Assembly: GCA_030374765.1 (NCBI GenBank) | Contig: JARGXX010000003.1 | Span: 558,001 to 622,000, forward strand | DNA length: 64,000 nt | Direction: 5' to 3' | Source: Agarophyton chilense | Lineage: Eukaryota > Rhodophyta > Florideophyceae > Gracilariales > Gracilariaceae | Part shown: one piece after another, positions 1 to 12,293 of the stretch | How positions within the stretch are numbered: the first letter of the stretch is position 1 | Layout: each line of letters opens with the position of its first letter | Program-made: the position numbers and the translations under genes | Notes under the pieces: generated by a model | Told to the model about the DNA's origin: nothing | The model's input: the letters and a program-made list of their open reading frames with translations, nothing else | Databases searched by the model: none

Positions 1-120
1 CGTAGAGCGTCGGAGAAGGCTCTATTGAAGTTAGATGTGTTGTTACAGGCAAAACGCGTGTTCACAACTTCTCATTGAACAGAGAAAAAGAATCGGCTGT
101 AGTGGTCCCGTGTCATGGAT

Positions 121-159
<39 letters not shown>

Positions 160-893
160 GCAGCTCGAATGAATTCGCATGTCCGCAAGACGGCCGAAGA
201 GTGGTTTCGCCATTTGTGCTCAACAAAGCAGTGGTTTCACAGGGGAATGAAAACGGAACATATAGAGAGGTGAAACGCGTGGTAAGGATTAGGGAACGGC
301 GTTCGTTAGAAGGTTGAGAGCGTGAAAGAGGTTTCAAAGGGGAGACCCGTTGGATATGTAAGGATGCACGGCCCGTTAACGAGTCCCTACAGAAATGAGA
401 GAGCATCGCGGTAGGCCATGATCGGAACCAAAAATTATATTTGATTTTTGGCGTCCGAACAGCGACGGCGAGATTTCGACTCGAGAACCAACGGTACCGG
501 CTCTAGGGTATGCTCCTATGGCGCATTTCAATAAAAGTTAAAACAGCAGCCTTCCAAGTTACATAAGACCGAGCTAGATCACGTCAGTCACCACTCAGCC
601 ATCACTTATGTGCTCATACTCGACTACGTTAACACCCGTCATGCCGCTTCCCGACGTTTCAGTGTGCCCCTCCCTCTTCACAAACGCCCCATCAAGCCTC
701 CCACACCAGCTCTTTCGAATGCTCCCGTGCCAGTGACGACCTTGCCCCTTGTCTGCACGCCTTTGTCCACACTTTGGAACACTGACACTTCCTCCAACCC
801 GCCGCCTGCTTCCCTCCCGCCTTCGTTATTCACTCCTCCGTCCACCACCATGCGCATCGTCAAGAAGCACAAGCATCGAAGCTGCCAACATTT
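1..893. other. Left-edge region, no supported gene
   Basis: I see no recognisable coding region here. The reading frames present are either G/C homopolymer translations (around 113-406) or low-complexity proline/serine-rich frames (around 610-897). The ATPase pseudogene to the right runs toward this region but its second AAA domain and bromodomain cannot be recognised here, so that gene appears truncated near 894. Confidence 0.5.
121..157. repeat. Poly-G homopolymer, 37 bases
   Basis: An uninterrupted run of 37 G residues. Two shorter G/C runs occur later (23 C at 52702 and 26 G at 61630). Lengths of such tracts are prone to sequencing and assembly error. Confidence 0.95.
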
Positions 894-3691
<2,798 letters not shown>

Positions 3692-4604
3692 TGTGGAGCA
3701 AAACCCGGCGACGAGAAGTGCTCTCAAGGTGTTCGAAGCCTTGCTACCTGGGAGAGGCAGACTCAGAGACAGAGCCCTCCGTTCCACCCGTAGTGTGGGG
3801 TGTAACTCCCACGGGGGATTCCGGCAGTACCGACGGAGGTGAGGGGTAGAAACCGTTGGATCGGGAATGGGTATGGGTTTCCCAAAGAATGGGGGAAAAT
3901 CCGGCGCAGAGGAAAAACGGGGCGAGGGTCGGGCACTAACAGGCACCGGACCCGAGAACCAGAAAAGGGGCGAAACAACAAAAGAAACCCAATACAGGGG
4001 CGAAAACCTGTCCTCGAAAGGAAACACAAAAAGCAGGCAACAAGTAAGCAGAACCCCCACGGGGTATCGTGCACGCAGGTCGTCTGAGCGGTCCCAAGGG
4101 GGTAGTTGCACGGAACCCAAACGTGGGCACTCTCCGAGTGGAGTCGTGTCCCTACGCAGGCGTTGCTAACCACAGCCCGTTCCGGGTTGTAAGGCCGAAA
4201 CGATGGCGACGAAGAACCTCTAAAGGTATCGAAGACCAACCTTGGTTGTCATTTACTCTGAGCTCGGACTGTCAGATCTCGCCTCCCTAAGTAGGGCCCA
4301 CTAACTAAACTCTACAGTAGTGCACACCTGCTCAGGGCCATACACGTGGAGATCCCACTGCCAGGGCCCAAAAGTCCAACGTTCTACAAATATCCGAAAA
4401 TCGGTGCCAAAATTAAGCCACGTGTATCACGGGGCCAATCCAACCATGGGCCATCCGAATTTTCCCTTATAGGCGAAATATAACCGGAAAACAGTGCCAC
4501 CTCAGCACACCTTAGAGGGGATCATAATCATAACCCTCGGAGGGTTCAATCCTCATTCTATGAGTTGCATCTTCAAGTATCCCCTGACTGGGCGTTGCTC
4601 TACA
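3692..4604 (-). repeat. 3' LTR (left copy)
   Basis: Terminal repeat of 913 bp, matching 14551-15463 at all but about nine positions. The termini on the coding strand are TGTAGAGC and CTCCACA. ORFs inside it on both strands are duplicated in the other LTR and are not considered genes. Confidence 0.95.
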
Positions 4605-4617
4605 TCTCCCCCTCCTT
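4605..4617 (-). other. Polypurine tract
   Basis: On the minus strand AAGGAGGGGGAGA ends directly at the TG of the 3' LTR. This is the usual site and composition of the plus-strand primer of LTR elements. Confidence 0.88.
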
Positions 4618-4683
4618 AAGACGAGGAAGAACATTCCGAGCCGCGGGTGTCTAACTTTCCGATCACTATACATACTTCTCCCA

Positions 4684-6540
4684 ATGGGCTCCTTCACCAC
4701 TTCTGAGGATCGCCACAAAACCGGCACATCGGTACAACTTTCTTCTACTCCTCCGACTTTCGGCGATACGCAACTTCTCGCAGCAGCGGTTTCGACAAGC
4801 CCTCTCAAGGGAATGAACCCATACGTCATCAACCCACTCTCGGGGCCATCGGCCTCCGCGCCGGCGGACAACGAAGCTCCCCAGCAGGGTGGATATTTCT
4901 CCGGTTTGGATGCGGCTCCGTCAGGTACCGAACCTTCCGCCTCGGCGGTCAACCGACATCCTCAGGAGGATTTGGACATCACCGCGGTGGCGTGGAACTC
5001 CGCTCATGCGATGCCCTTGGTAGCAAACTTCAGAGGTTGGATCTCAAACGAATCCTTTCGAAGGTGGAGTCCCCTTACCGATCCGGTGATATATTCCCGC
5101 GCTTCGTGGTTCCATCCGACAGCGGTTCGCGACGATGAGCTCATCGACTCCTACGTGGAGGACGGCTTATTGCCGGGTGGCCTACCTGTTGAGGTTGTAC
5201 GTTCTCCCGATTGGAGGGCGCGGGTAGCCATAGAGCCTCAGTATCTATACCGCAGTCGCGGGGAGTCCCTGGACAAGGCGCGCGCAGCGATGACGGCTCT
5301 GGCCTACCAGCGATTGGAGAGGGCACGCTTTGACCATCTGGTTCCCCCGGAGTACGGGTTCGATGTCGCCTATTACTGCACGTACGGTGAGGTCTCCTAC
5401 GGGGATAACTTGGCAGCCTTTCCCGAAGCCGAGTTCCGCGGACCGGGTTTTCCTCTCCGAGAAGATATGCTCCAATGGAGTCGTCCCATCCTTCGGGCTG
5501 AATTCAGGTACCTTCAACGGCAGTTTACCCAATATGGGTTCGATCGACGCGTGCGCTTCGAGCGCCGCTCGCGCTCCCGTTTCGGGTTCCTTGTCCCGTA
5601 TCCTCACGTGGAACTGGAGCGTATCCGTAACACGGCGAAGGTTGGGCGATTCGTGCCCCTTCCAGCTTGGTGGAGTAAGGTCGAGGTCCCCCGAGGGTGC
5701 TTTGCTGAACTGCCCCCATGTATTTACTATATCGGGTCTCGTTTGATGCACGACCCGAACTCGGGATACTGGGCCCTCGTTGCAGCCGAGTGGGCAGCCC
5801 GCGTAGCGGCGCACCTCCTCTGGGATGCTCATGACCATTTCCATATCTGGTATATTCCTCCGATGCTACGGACCATCATGCGTCAGATCGACCTTGTCCC
5901 AGCGTTGGGTTCGGCCAGCAACGTGCAGGACCTGTATCTAATCTTGGACGTGATCGACAACACCCAATGGGATCGAGTTCCAGTGGCAAATCAGCCCGCA
6001 GGGGAAGGATCCGCGCGAGACAAGTCTCCTGGCCGGTACGATCCGGGCTCCGGTAACTGGGTCTATTACAATCCCTTCGAAGGGGTTCGCATCAGCGCGG
6101 CGCAAGCACGGGCGTTGATTGACTCGCCTCGACCGATGCCGGTTGGACACCCGACGGGGTTCATTTATACCGACGATTACGAGTACGAGCCTCCGGTAGA
6201 CCTGGACGATCCAGCGTTGGATAACGAAGTGCCAGCTCCTAGTGGAGTACTCCCTGTGGAGCCATCTGCACCCTTCCAACCAGTGGGAACGACCTCAGCT
6301 GCGGCGGCGAATGCATCCGGCGGCGGTTCATCTGCTCCCCCCCGGTGGGGTGTGAACACCCTTGCGCAGGCGCCGGTTGCCACTCCGCAAGCGGATAGTG
6401 TGCGACAAGGCCTCGTGAACGCAGGCATTCCGATTCCCCCGGGTATGACGGATGTGAGCCAGATGTTGGCTTTCGCCTCGGCGTACCATCAGGGTCAGAA
6501 TCCCAACGGTGGGGCGGGTCCCTCCTCGGGCTTCCCGTAG
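4684..6540 (+). CDS. Antisense 618-aa ORF of the retrotransposon, unknown function
   Basis: An intact ATG-initiated reading frame on the strand opposite to gag-pol, between the chromodomain and the 3' LTR. The ATG lies 80 bases inside the element, so transcription could start from the LTR read in its antisense direction. The protein has a low-complexity N-terminus, a compact middle (about residues 90-430) rich in Arg, Tyr and Trp with no motif I recognise, and a Pro/Gly/Ser-rich C-terminus. It shows no CCHC knuckle, no protease or polymerase motif, no signal peptide and no transmembrane segment. Antisense ORFs in this location are known from some plant Ty3/Gypsy elements. I do not recognise this one and assign no function. 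It is undamaged although gag and pol in the same copy are broken. Confidence 0.72.
   Translation: MGSFTTSEDRHKTGTSVQLSSTPPTFGDTQLLAAAVSTSPLKGMNPYVINPLSGPSASAPADNEAPQQGGYFSGLDAAPSGTEPSASAVNRHPQEDLDITAVAWNSAHAMPLVANFRGWISNESFRRWSPLTDPVIYSRASWFHPTAVRDDELIDSYVEDGLLPGGLPVEVVRSPDWRARVAIEPQYLYRSRGESLDKARAAMTALAYQRLERARFDHLVPPEYGFDVAYYCTYGEVSYGDNLAAFPEAEFRGPGFPLREDMLQWSRPILRAEFRYLQRQFTQYGFDRRVRFERRSRSRFGFLVPYPHVELERIRNTAKVGRFVPLPAWWSKVEVPRGCFAELPPCIYYIGSRLMHDPNSGYWALVAAEWAARVAAHLLWDAHDHFHIWYIPPMLRTIMRQIDLVPALGSASNVQDLYLILDVIDNTQWDRVPVANQPAGEGSARDKSPGRYDPGSGNWVYYNPFEGVRISAAQARALIDSPRPMPVGHPTGFIYTDDYEYEPPVDLDDPALDNEVPAPSGVLPVEPSAPFQPVGTTSAAAANASGGGSSAPPRWGVNTLAQAPVATPQADSVRQGLVNAGIPIPPGMTDVSQMLAFASAYHQGQNPNGGAGPSSGFP
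6363..6397 (+). repeat. 35-bp direct repeat, copy 1
   Basis: Identical to 7618-7652. It lies inside the antisense ORF, where it encodes the segment AQAPVATPQAD. Confidence 0.93.
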
Positions 6541-6918
6541 TTCCGCCTTCGGGCAATTGTGGAGTCCATAGCTTGGCGGCAATAGTAAACTTATGATATT
6601 TGCATAACTTCCTTTCTTCTTCCTTCCTAGGATCTTAACTTCTACTTCTATTCTTCATCTTCTTCCCTTCCTAGGGTCCAATCTTCTTCTTAATCTTCTT
6701 CTTAATCTTCTTCTCCACTTCGTGGGTCTTCTTTTCCTTTTTCATTATAAACTGCCCCGATAACCGGTGTTGGGTTCCCCGGTTAACGGCGCTAGGCCGA
6801 GGGCCAGTAGACCTTCCCTCTCAATACGTGTTCTTCGGGATACTCTCCTCAATTCCTCTTCAGAGGTCCAACATCTTCCTCACTTCGAGGTCGCATCCAC
6901 ACCAGTTCCCGTGGTGGT
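6541..6918. other. Retrotransposon spacer, pyrimidine-rich
   Basis: Non-coding stretch between the antisense ORF and the chromodomain. Positions about 6600-6745 are a TTC/TTCTTC-rich tract on the plus strand, that is, purine-rich on the element's coding strand. It could be an internal polypurine tract. No other signal was seen. Confidence 0.5.
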
Positions 6919-7209
6919 TTACCCGACTTGGGCACGATCCAGACTTGGAGGCAAGGTTACCCGAGCGCGTCGGTGATAGGATAAAACCTTAGACCTCGGA
7001 AGGTGCTCAATGGGTTCCACTGTATCCTCCTCAGGCGAGAATCCGTACCATCGGACTTGGTAGCGAGCTTCTCCCTCGGGGGTGTAGATGTGACGCACGA
7101 TGCGATCGATAACGAATTCCTGCGGGTACACTTTTCCCTGTTCGGGCTTCTCTTCCATCTTGGAACGCTCTAGTTCCCTTGAGGGTGTCAACGTAGGGTC
7201 TAGACACAC
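6919..7209 (-). CDS. Detached chromodomain segment of pol
   Basis: The frame contains a chromodomain: FVIDRIVRHI, then YQVRWYGFSPEEDTVEP, then a terminal helix (roughly residues 31-80). Chromodomains at the end of integrase steer chromoviruses to particular chromatin. In most families the domain follows integrase in one polyprotein. Here it is about 550 bp downstream of the integrase stop, in the same frame, with stops between. The frame's first in-frame ATG is at 7158. Whether it is translated alone, spliced on, or a relic is not visible. The aromatic position following EEDT is Val rather than the usual Trp, so the methyl-lysine cage may be incomplete. Confidence 0.8.
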   Translation of the reverse strand: MCLDPTLTPSRELERSKMEEKPEQGKVYPQEFVIDRIVRHIYTPEGEARYQVRWYGFSPEEDTVEPIEHLPRSKVLSYHRRARVTLPPSLDRAQVG

Positions 7210-7511
7210 CCCGGTGGGTTCTTTTCCGTGTTGCGAGCGGGTCTCAGCACTTCGTCCAAACGGCGCCGAGTGGCCTGTGGGCTACGTTGTAACTTCCGTC
7301 TACGGAGTCAAAACGGCCCACTTTTGGGTTCTTCTTAAAGCTGAGATTTTCCAAATATCAACGGTGTTCTTAGATTCCGTGACGGTTGAGAAACCGCGAC
7401 GCACTAGCGTCTCCAGTCTCAGGGGGGTAAGACTTCAACGTCAACCCGAGCTACGGGGACGAAGGTTGCTCTGGTGCAACGCGCCGTGCGGCGGAGGCGG
7501 TTTGCGCGACG

Positions 7512-7590
7512 GTTGGTCGTCAGAGCCTTTTGATTGGCTCAGTGAGGCGGGTTGCTCGACAGTTGGTCGTCAGAGCCTTTTGATTGGCTC
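7512..7590. repeat. Tandem duplication, period 50 bp
   Basis: A 29-base unit beginning GTTGGTCGTCAGAG starts at 7512 and again at 7562. The 21 bases between the two copies are not repeated. Confidence 0.9.
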
Positions 7591-7617
7591 GGTGCCATTC
7601 GACGTGGGCCACATAAA

Positions 7618-7652
7618 TGCGCAGGCGCCGGTTGCCACTCCGCAAGCGGATA
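7618..7652 (+). repeat. 35-bp direct repeat, copy 2
   Basis: Identical to 6363-6397, 1.25 kb away within the same element. Confidence 0.93.
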
Positions 7653-7758
7653 TGAGGTGGCGCTTTAGGCACGCGCTAGCACTCTCCTGAGCTGTCCCCG
7701 ACGGGTCTCACTCATTTCTTTCCCATTCCTGAGGGTTCCAGTGTCTCCATAGGAGTTC

Positions 7759-10086
7759 CTATTCCCATTCCATAACGGAGAACCAAATTTGGTCAACGTC
7801 GTTGTCGAGATCTTCCCCGTGCGGGTCCGCTGACACAGCTCGTTCCCGAGAAAGCGGGGTTTGAGTGTGCGACACCTCAGTGTCTCTTCCGCGGTGGCGG
7901 GTGATCGTCGGCTCTATAGGCGTTCCGGGTGCGGAGTTCTCCACACGACTCTCCCTAGGCGGGTTTTCGTCATCTTTTCTGACGTCGTGCTCGGCTGGGT
8001 CGGCGGTGATGTCGCTACCCATACGCTGGGGTTGTGACTTCTCTGTTGCCGGCTCGGTCGGGCTCGCCGTCTCACTGTGAGAACTAGATTCCCTGTTAGG
8101 GCGACTGGCTGACGCCGAAACATCGTCTTGCGAAGGAACTAAGTCCTCCTCCCCCTCCTTAGGCGGAGAGCCAGCAGGCTTGACTACCTCCGGTGGGGGA
8201 GTAACTCTGTAAGAATTCGTTGGCTGGGCCCTTGAGGGAGCGGGCCCAGGTTCGGGAATATCCGAAGTTTCCGGTAGGTCGGTTAAACCACGTTCCGGGT
8301 GCGGAAGTATAACGGGGCGGGTGTTCGAATCTCCGCCTGAGGGGTTAACTTCCGTTGAATCATCCCCTGTGGAGGGCGTTGGTGCCGACACCACTTCCAC
8401 ATTTGGGTTGGGCGCTCGTGTGATGCGGTCCCTGGAGATCCGTTCGTGGCGGTTAGCGATATCCAATACCACCGTGTCCGGGTCTACAGAAACCACCCGA
8501 TAGGGTCCGTCCACAATTGGCGAAAGCTTGTGCCTACGTTCCTTTTCAGGCTTGTAGTATTCCTTTCGAAGGAAGACGAAGTCGTCGGGCTCCACCTGAG
8601 GTAGAGGTTTACGAACCCGATTGTCAAAGTCCTTCTTGTAGGCGCGTTGAGCTTTGTCCATTGCTTTCCGGGCTATCGGCACCATCTTCGTAAGCCACTC
8701 CTTCCAGGCTTCTCGGTACAATCCCGGTGACGGGTACGTCGACAGCGTCGTTTGAGCCTCGATGGCGACCGGCGGCGGTGTCCTCGACAGTACCAGTTCG
8801 AATGGGAATAAAGATGTAACCCAATGTCCCTGGGTGTTGTATGCATACGTGATAGCGTCTGTGTACAAGTCCCAATTTTTGGGGTGATCCGCAACATACG
8901 ATCTCAAAGCGTTGAGTATCGTGCGGTTAAAACTCTCCACCTGGCCATTCCCCTGAGGGTGATACGTAGTAACAAATAAATTCCTTACATCAAGGATTCG
9001 ACATACATCCTGAAAGAACTTTGATGCGAATTGCCCTCCCTTGTCGGATAACAACTGCACCGACGGTCCATATACGAACACCCAATGGGTCACGAACGCT
9101 TGCGCGACGGTAGCGGCGGTGATCCGCTTCAGCGGCACAGTCCTCGTTAACTTAAAGAATCTGTCAGAAATGACAAGCAGATACCGATGACCTCGGGGCG
9201 TTCTGATAAACTCCCCTAGGATGTCTATGGCCACGAATTCGAGTGGAGCCCGTGCCGGGAACAGCGTCAACTTCTTAGAGTGCTTCCGAAGTTTGACGTC
9301 ATTCTTGGCGCAATTGGCGCAGGCCCGTCTGACGGCGTAACAATCGAATGCCATTGCCGGCCAGTAAAAGTCCCTTCTCAACGTGAGGTACAGTTTTCTT
9401 CCCCCGGGGTGGGCGCCAACCTTCAAATAGTGAGTGAGGTGTAATACCCTCTGTTGTAGGGTGTGCGGCACCACTATCCTCGGGCGAGGTCCAACGGTCC
9501 TGATTAGGTAACCCTGATCGTCGTCCTCGAAAGGTAACTGAAATCCTCCGTTGAGGCGAGCCCGAATCCGTGTACAGAATGGGTCGAGCTGTTGCTCGCG
9601 TATCATCTCCTCTGGAGAGATAGGTATAACAGAGCCGGTCGGCGAATCCAGACTCTCGTTGACGAGTATATCGTCACAAACATCATCCGTCAGCGGTTGA
9701 GCTCCTCCCTCGAGGTCCGATACCATAAAGCATGGGATGTCATCGTCCTCGTAGGGTTCCGTTTCCGCTGTTGTTCCCAAGCGGGATAGTGCATCAGCCT
9801 GAGTATTCAGCTTCCCTTTCTTGTACAGGATCTCAAAGTCGAATTCCGACAGTCGGAGACGCCAGCGCATAAGGCGGCCCGAGGGTTCGGAGATCTCCAG
9901 GAGCCAACGCAAGCATGCGTGGTCCGTATGGACTTTGAAACGAGTACCCATCAGATAGAGGCGAAGTGTAGCTAAGGCCCACACGACGGCTAAACATTCT
10001 TTCTCGGAGACGGAGTAGTTCCTTTCATGGACATTCAGGGAACGTGACCAGTACCCAATAGGGTGACGTTCACCATCCTCAGAGGA
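7759..10086 (-). CDS. pol: Pol: RNase H and integrase
   Basis: Continuation of pol in the same frame as the reverse transcriptase, separated from it by a single TAA at 10087-10089. RNase H begins immediately (SEKECLAVVWAL, VHTDHACLRWLL, ADALSRL). Integrase follows with the HHCC zinc region (H...HPGGRKLYLTLRRDFYWP...CANCAKN) and the catalytic D,D,E triad in the contexts VAIDILGEF, LLSDKGGQFAS and HPQGNGQVESFNR. After the core a DNA-binding GPYRVV-type segment precedes a long Ser/Pro/Glu-rich tail ending in MEWE and TAG. The first in-frame ATG is at about 9984, but the homologous sequence starts upstream of it, so this is a polyprotein part and not an independent gene. The enzyme inserts the element's cDNA. 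Confidence 0.93.
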   Translation of the reverse strand, partial: SSEDGERHPIGYWSRSLNVHERNYSVSEKECLAVVWALATLRLYLMGTRFKVHTDHACLRWLLEISEPSGRLMRWRLRLSEFDFEILYKKGKLNTQADALSRLGTTAETEPYEDDDIPCFMVSDLEGGAQPLTDDVCDDILVNESLDSPTGSVIPISPEEMIREQQLDPFCTRIRARLNGGFQLPFEDDDQGYLIRTVGPRPRIVVPHTLQQRVLHLTHYLKVGAHPGGRKLYLTLRRDFYWPAMAFDCYAVRRACANCAKNDVKLRKHSKKLTLFPARAPLEFVAIDILGEFIRTPRGHRYLLVISDRFFKLTRTVPLKRITAATVAQAFVTHWVFVYGPSVQLLSDKGGQFASKFFQDVCRILDVRNLFVTTYHPQGNGQVESFNRTILNALRSYVADHPKNWDLYTDAITYAYNTQGHWVTSLFPFELVLSRTPPPVAIEAQTTLSTYPSPGLYREAWKEWLTKMVPIARKAMDKAQRAYKKDFDNRVRKPLPQVEPDDFVFLRKEYYKPEKERRHKLSPIVDGPYRVVSVDPDTVVLDIANRHERISRDRITRAPNPNVEVVSAPTPSTGDDSTEVNPSGGDSNTRPVILPHPERGLTDLPETSDIPEPGPAPSRAQPTNSYRVTPPPEVVKPAGSPPKEGEEDLVPSQDDVSASASRPNRESSSHSETASPTEPATEKSQPQRMGSDITADPAEHDVRKDDENPPRESRVENSAPGTPIEPTITRHRGRDTEVSHTQTPLSRERAVSADPHGEDLDNDVDQIWFSVMEWE

Positions 10087-12210
10087 TTAGAACAGTGCAC
10101 ACCCTACTTGGTTTGCACTAGCATCGGTGTCCACTTCGTAAGGGAGCCCAGGATTGGGTAGAGCCAAGATTGGCGGTGATGTTACGGCATTCACCAGTGC
10201 CGTGAAGGCAGACGCTTCCGCGTCGCCAAAAGGTTCCAGTTCAACTGGTTGTCCCTTCGTCAGGAGCCTGTTGAGGGGGGTTGCAATATCCGCAAAGTTC
10301 GGGACGAATCGGTGATACACGTTACACATACCTAAGAAGGATCGCAACTCCGTTTGAGTTTTCGGGTGTTTTGCTTCCTTCAAGGATTTCACTCGTACTT
10401 CATCGATTGAAAGCTGTCCGGGACGGATGATATGACCCAGATATTTAACCGAATCGGTGAAAAACTCGCACTTCTTGAGTTTCAAGGTGATTCCCGCGTC
10501 GCGGAGTATCTTCATTACGTCCCTGACGTGTTCAAGGTGATCATCCAGGTTGTTGGAGAAGACAATAATGTCGTCTAAATACACTAGACACGTCCTCCAC
10601 TTGAAGGGAGCCAACAGAATGTCTATCGCCCGTTGAAACGTTGCGGGGGCATTTGTCAACCCAAAAGGCATCCTCCGGAATCGGAAAAGTCCTTGATGAC
10701 ACACGAACGCCGTTTTGTCTCGATCTTCCTCCCTAATAGGGACTTGCCAGTAGCCCGAATTGGCGTCGAGGGTAGAGAAAACAGTATCGCTCCCAAGGGA
10801 GTCGATGTATTCGTCCATCCGAGGAATCGGGTACACATCCTTAATGGTTACCTCGTTCAGGCGTCTGTAATCGATGCAGAAACGCCACGATCCATCCGGT
10901 TTCGGAACTAACACCACTGGTGAGGCCCAAGCGGACTGGGCAGGTTCAATTACGCCCGCTTTAAGCATCTTCTCCACCTGAGATTTCTCCTCTTCTCGAG
11001 CTTTCGGTCCAGCCCTGTAAGGGTGTTGGGCAATAGGCCGAGTGTTCGGTAACAAGTCGATGCGGTGTTCTGTAATCCCAATAGTTCCAAGGGAACCATC
11101 CCACATGGGGGTAAATTCACGAAGCATGTGCCTCAGCTTCTCCCGATGAGATGCGGGTATATGGTTGAGATCCCATTTTCCCAATTCCTGAACAGGATCC
11201 GTCTGGTCTGCTCCTGTGATAGGGGCCGTAACCTTCTGAGGTTTAAAGTGTTCAGCGTGTGGAGCTGCAGTCGTATGCTCACCGTCTTCCGCGATTTCGG
11301 CAGTGTCCTCCCCCTCCTTAGGGTCCGCCACACCAAGGACCTCTGCGATAGAGATCTTTGTAGGTACGACCGCATGCGGGTGTGGAAGAACAGAACCCAG
11401 GATCTGGTGTTTGACCAAATGCTGCGTTGTCTTTCCAAAGTTGGCTACCAAAACCTTGAAAGGTTTATCCGGTTCCACGGAGACAACCCCATTCGCAAGG
11501 GCGAGTTGACGCCGCGTATACAGAGACGAGTTCGGTTGTACCACATGCACACCAATTTGCTTGGTAACAACTGTGACCCAAACCTGGGTTTCTGGCAGGA
11601 TAGCCACTGACTTCGCAACCTTTACCCGTGTAGACACCGCGTCCTTCTTCACAGATTCCTGCGCGACGGGGAGAGGAACGCGTGTTCGCGCTGCTCCCTG
11701 TAAGGGTTTACGAACGATTGGGATCGTAGACCCGTCTTCGAGTTCCACAGTTCTATTCCGAGGACGGATGGCTTCCAAGAAGCAGTCGCAAAAGTCACAA
11801 CCCAGTATGACTGGTGCTGCAAGTGACTTGCATACAATAAACTCCAGTTGAACGAGATAGGAGCCTAACCTCACCATGAGGGAAATTGTACCCAGTGTCC
11901 GTAGCGGGTTGTTGTTCGCATCGGCGATATCCAAACGTGGACCGCTACAAACTTGAACCCGGAGCAGCGAGGGTAACAATTCAACATGAATTAAGTTAGG
12001 AGCGGCTCCTGTATCCAGGACAGATATTTGACGAACCATAAACTGGTTGGACAGGCCGAAGTTGGCGAATACTTTATAATTCCGCTTGGCCATTACCATA
12101 ACTCGATCCGGAATACGGAGATTACGGGACCGTATCCACGTGCGACGGAGGACACTAAAGTATCCCGAGTTAACGTCGGTGTCAGCCGTGTTCCTTGAAA
12201 GGATAGTCAC
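10087..12210 (-). CDS. pol: Pol: aspartic protease and reverse transcriptase
   Basis: Encodes the protease (VLDTGAAPNLI active site, about residues 65-75) and a Ty3-type reverse transcriptase with FCIDYRRLNEVT, the PFGLTNAPATFQ motif and catalytic YLDDIIVF, ending in the connection region (FLGMCNVYHRFVPNFA). The leftmost possible start codon here is GTG, so translation probably depends on frameshifting or readthrough from gag, which ends about 85 bases upstream in another frame. The frame stops with TAA right after GCALF, where related elements have Gln before RNase H. Apart from that stop the domain looks intact. Confidence 0.93.
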   Translation of the reverse strand: MTILSRNTADTDVNSGYFSVLRRTWIRSRNLRIPDRVMVMAKRNYKVFANFGLSNQFMVRQISVLDTGAAPNLIHVELLPSLLRVQVCSGPRLDIADANNNPLRTLGTISLMVRLGSYLVQLEFIVCKSLAAPVILGCDFCDCFLEAIRPRNRTVELEDGSTIPIVRKPLQGAARTRVPLPVAQESVKKDAVSTRVKVAKSVAILPETQVWVTVVTKQIGVHVVQPNSSLYTRRQLALANGVVSVEPDKPFKVLVANFGKTTQHLVKHQILGSVLPHPHAVVPTKISIAEVLGVADPKEGEDTAEIAEDGEHTTAAPHAEHFKPQKVTAPITGADQTDPVQELGKWDLNHIPASHREKLRHMLREFTPMWDGSLGTIGITEHRIDLLPNTRPIAQHPYRAGPKAREEEKSQVEKMLKAGVIEPAQSAWASPVVLVPKPDGSWRFCIDYRRLNEVTIKDVYPIPRMDEYIDSLGSDTVFSTLDANSGYWQVPIREEDRDKTAFVCHQGLFRFRRMPFGLTNAPATFQRAIDILLAPFKWRTCLVYLDDIIVFSNNLDDHLEHVRDVMKILRDAGITLKLKKCEFFTDSVKYLGHIIRPGQLSIDEVRVKSLKEAKHPKTQTELRSFLGMCNVYHRFVPNFADIATPLNRLLTKGQPVELEPFGDAEASAFTALVNAVTSPPILALPNPGLPYEVDTDASANQVGCALF

Positions 12211-12293
12211 AGCTGGGGAGCGAAGCTGGAGCGCCTCGGGCGTCTTCTACTCCGGCTTAGAAGACGCCCCTCCTGCAGGGGAGACTCCCAAGT

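Larger units (their letters stand above)
7210..7758. other. Spacer between integrase stop and chromodomain
   Basis: No continuous coding frame on the element's sense strand. It contains a tandem 50-bp-period duplication (7512-7590) and a 35-bp repeat shared with the antisense ORF. The plus-strand frame 7100-7690 reuses the antisense ORF's peptide AQAPVATPQAD, suggesting internal duplication rather than a gene. Confidence 0.55.

Noticed and set aside
3763-4239. 158-aa ORF in the LTR, repeated at 14622-15098
   Set aside because: It exists in both LTRs because they are repeats, and its translation has no motif. LTR ORFs on several frames overlap it.
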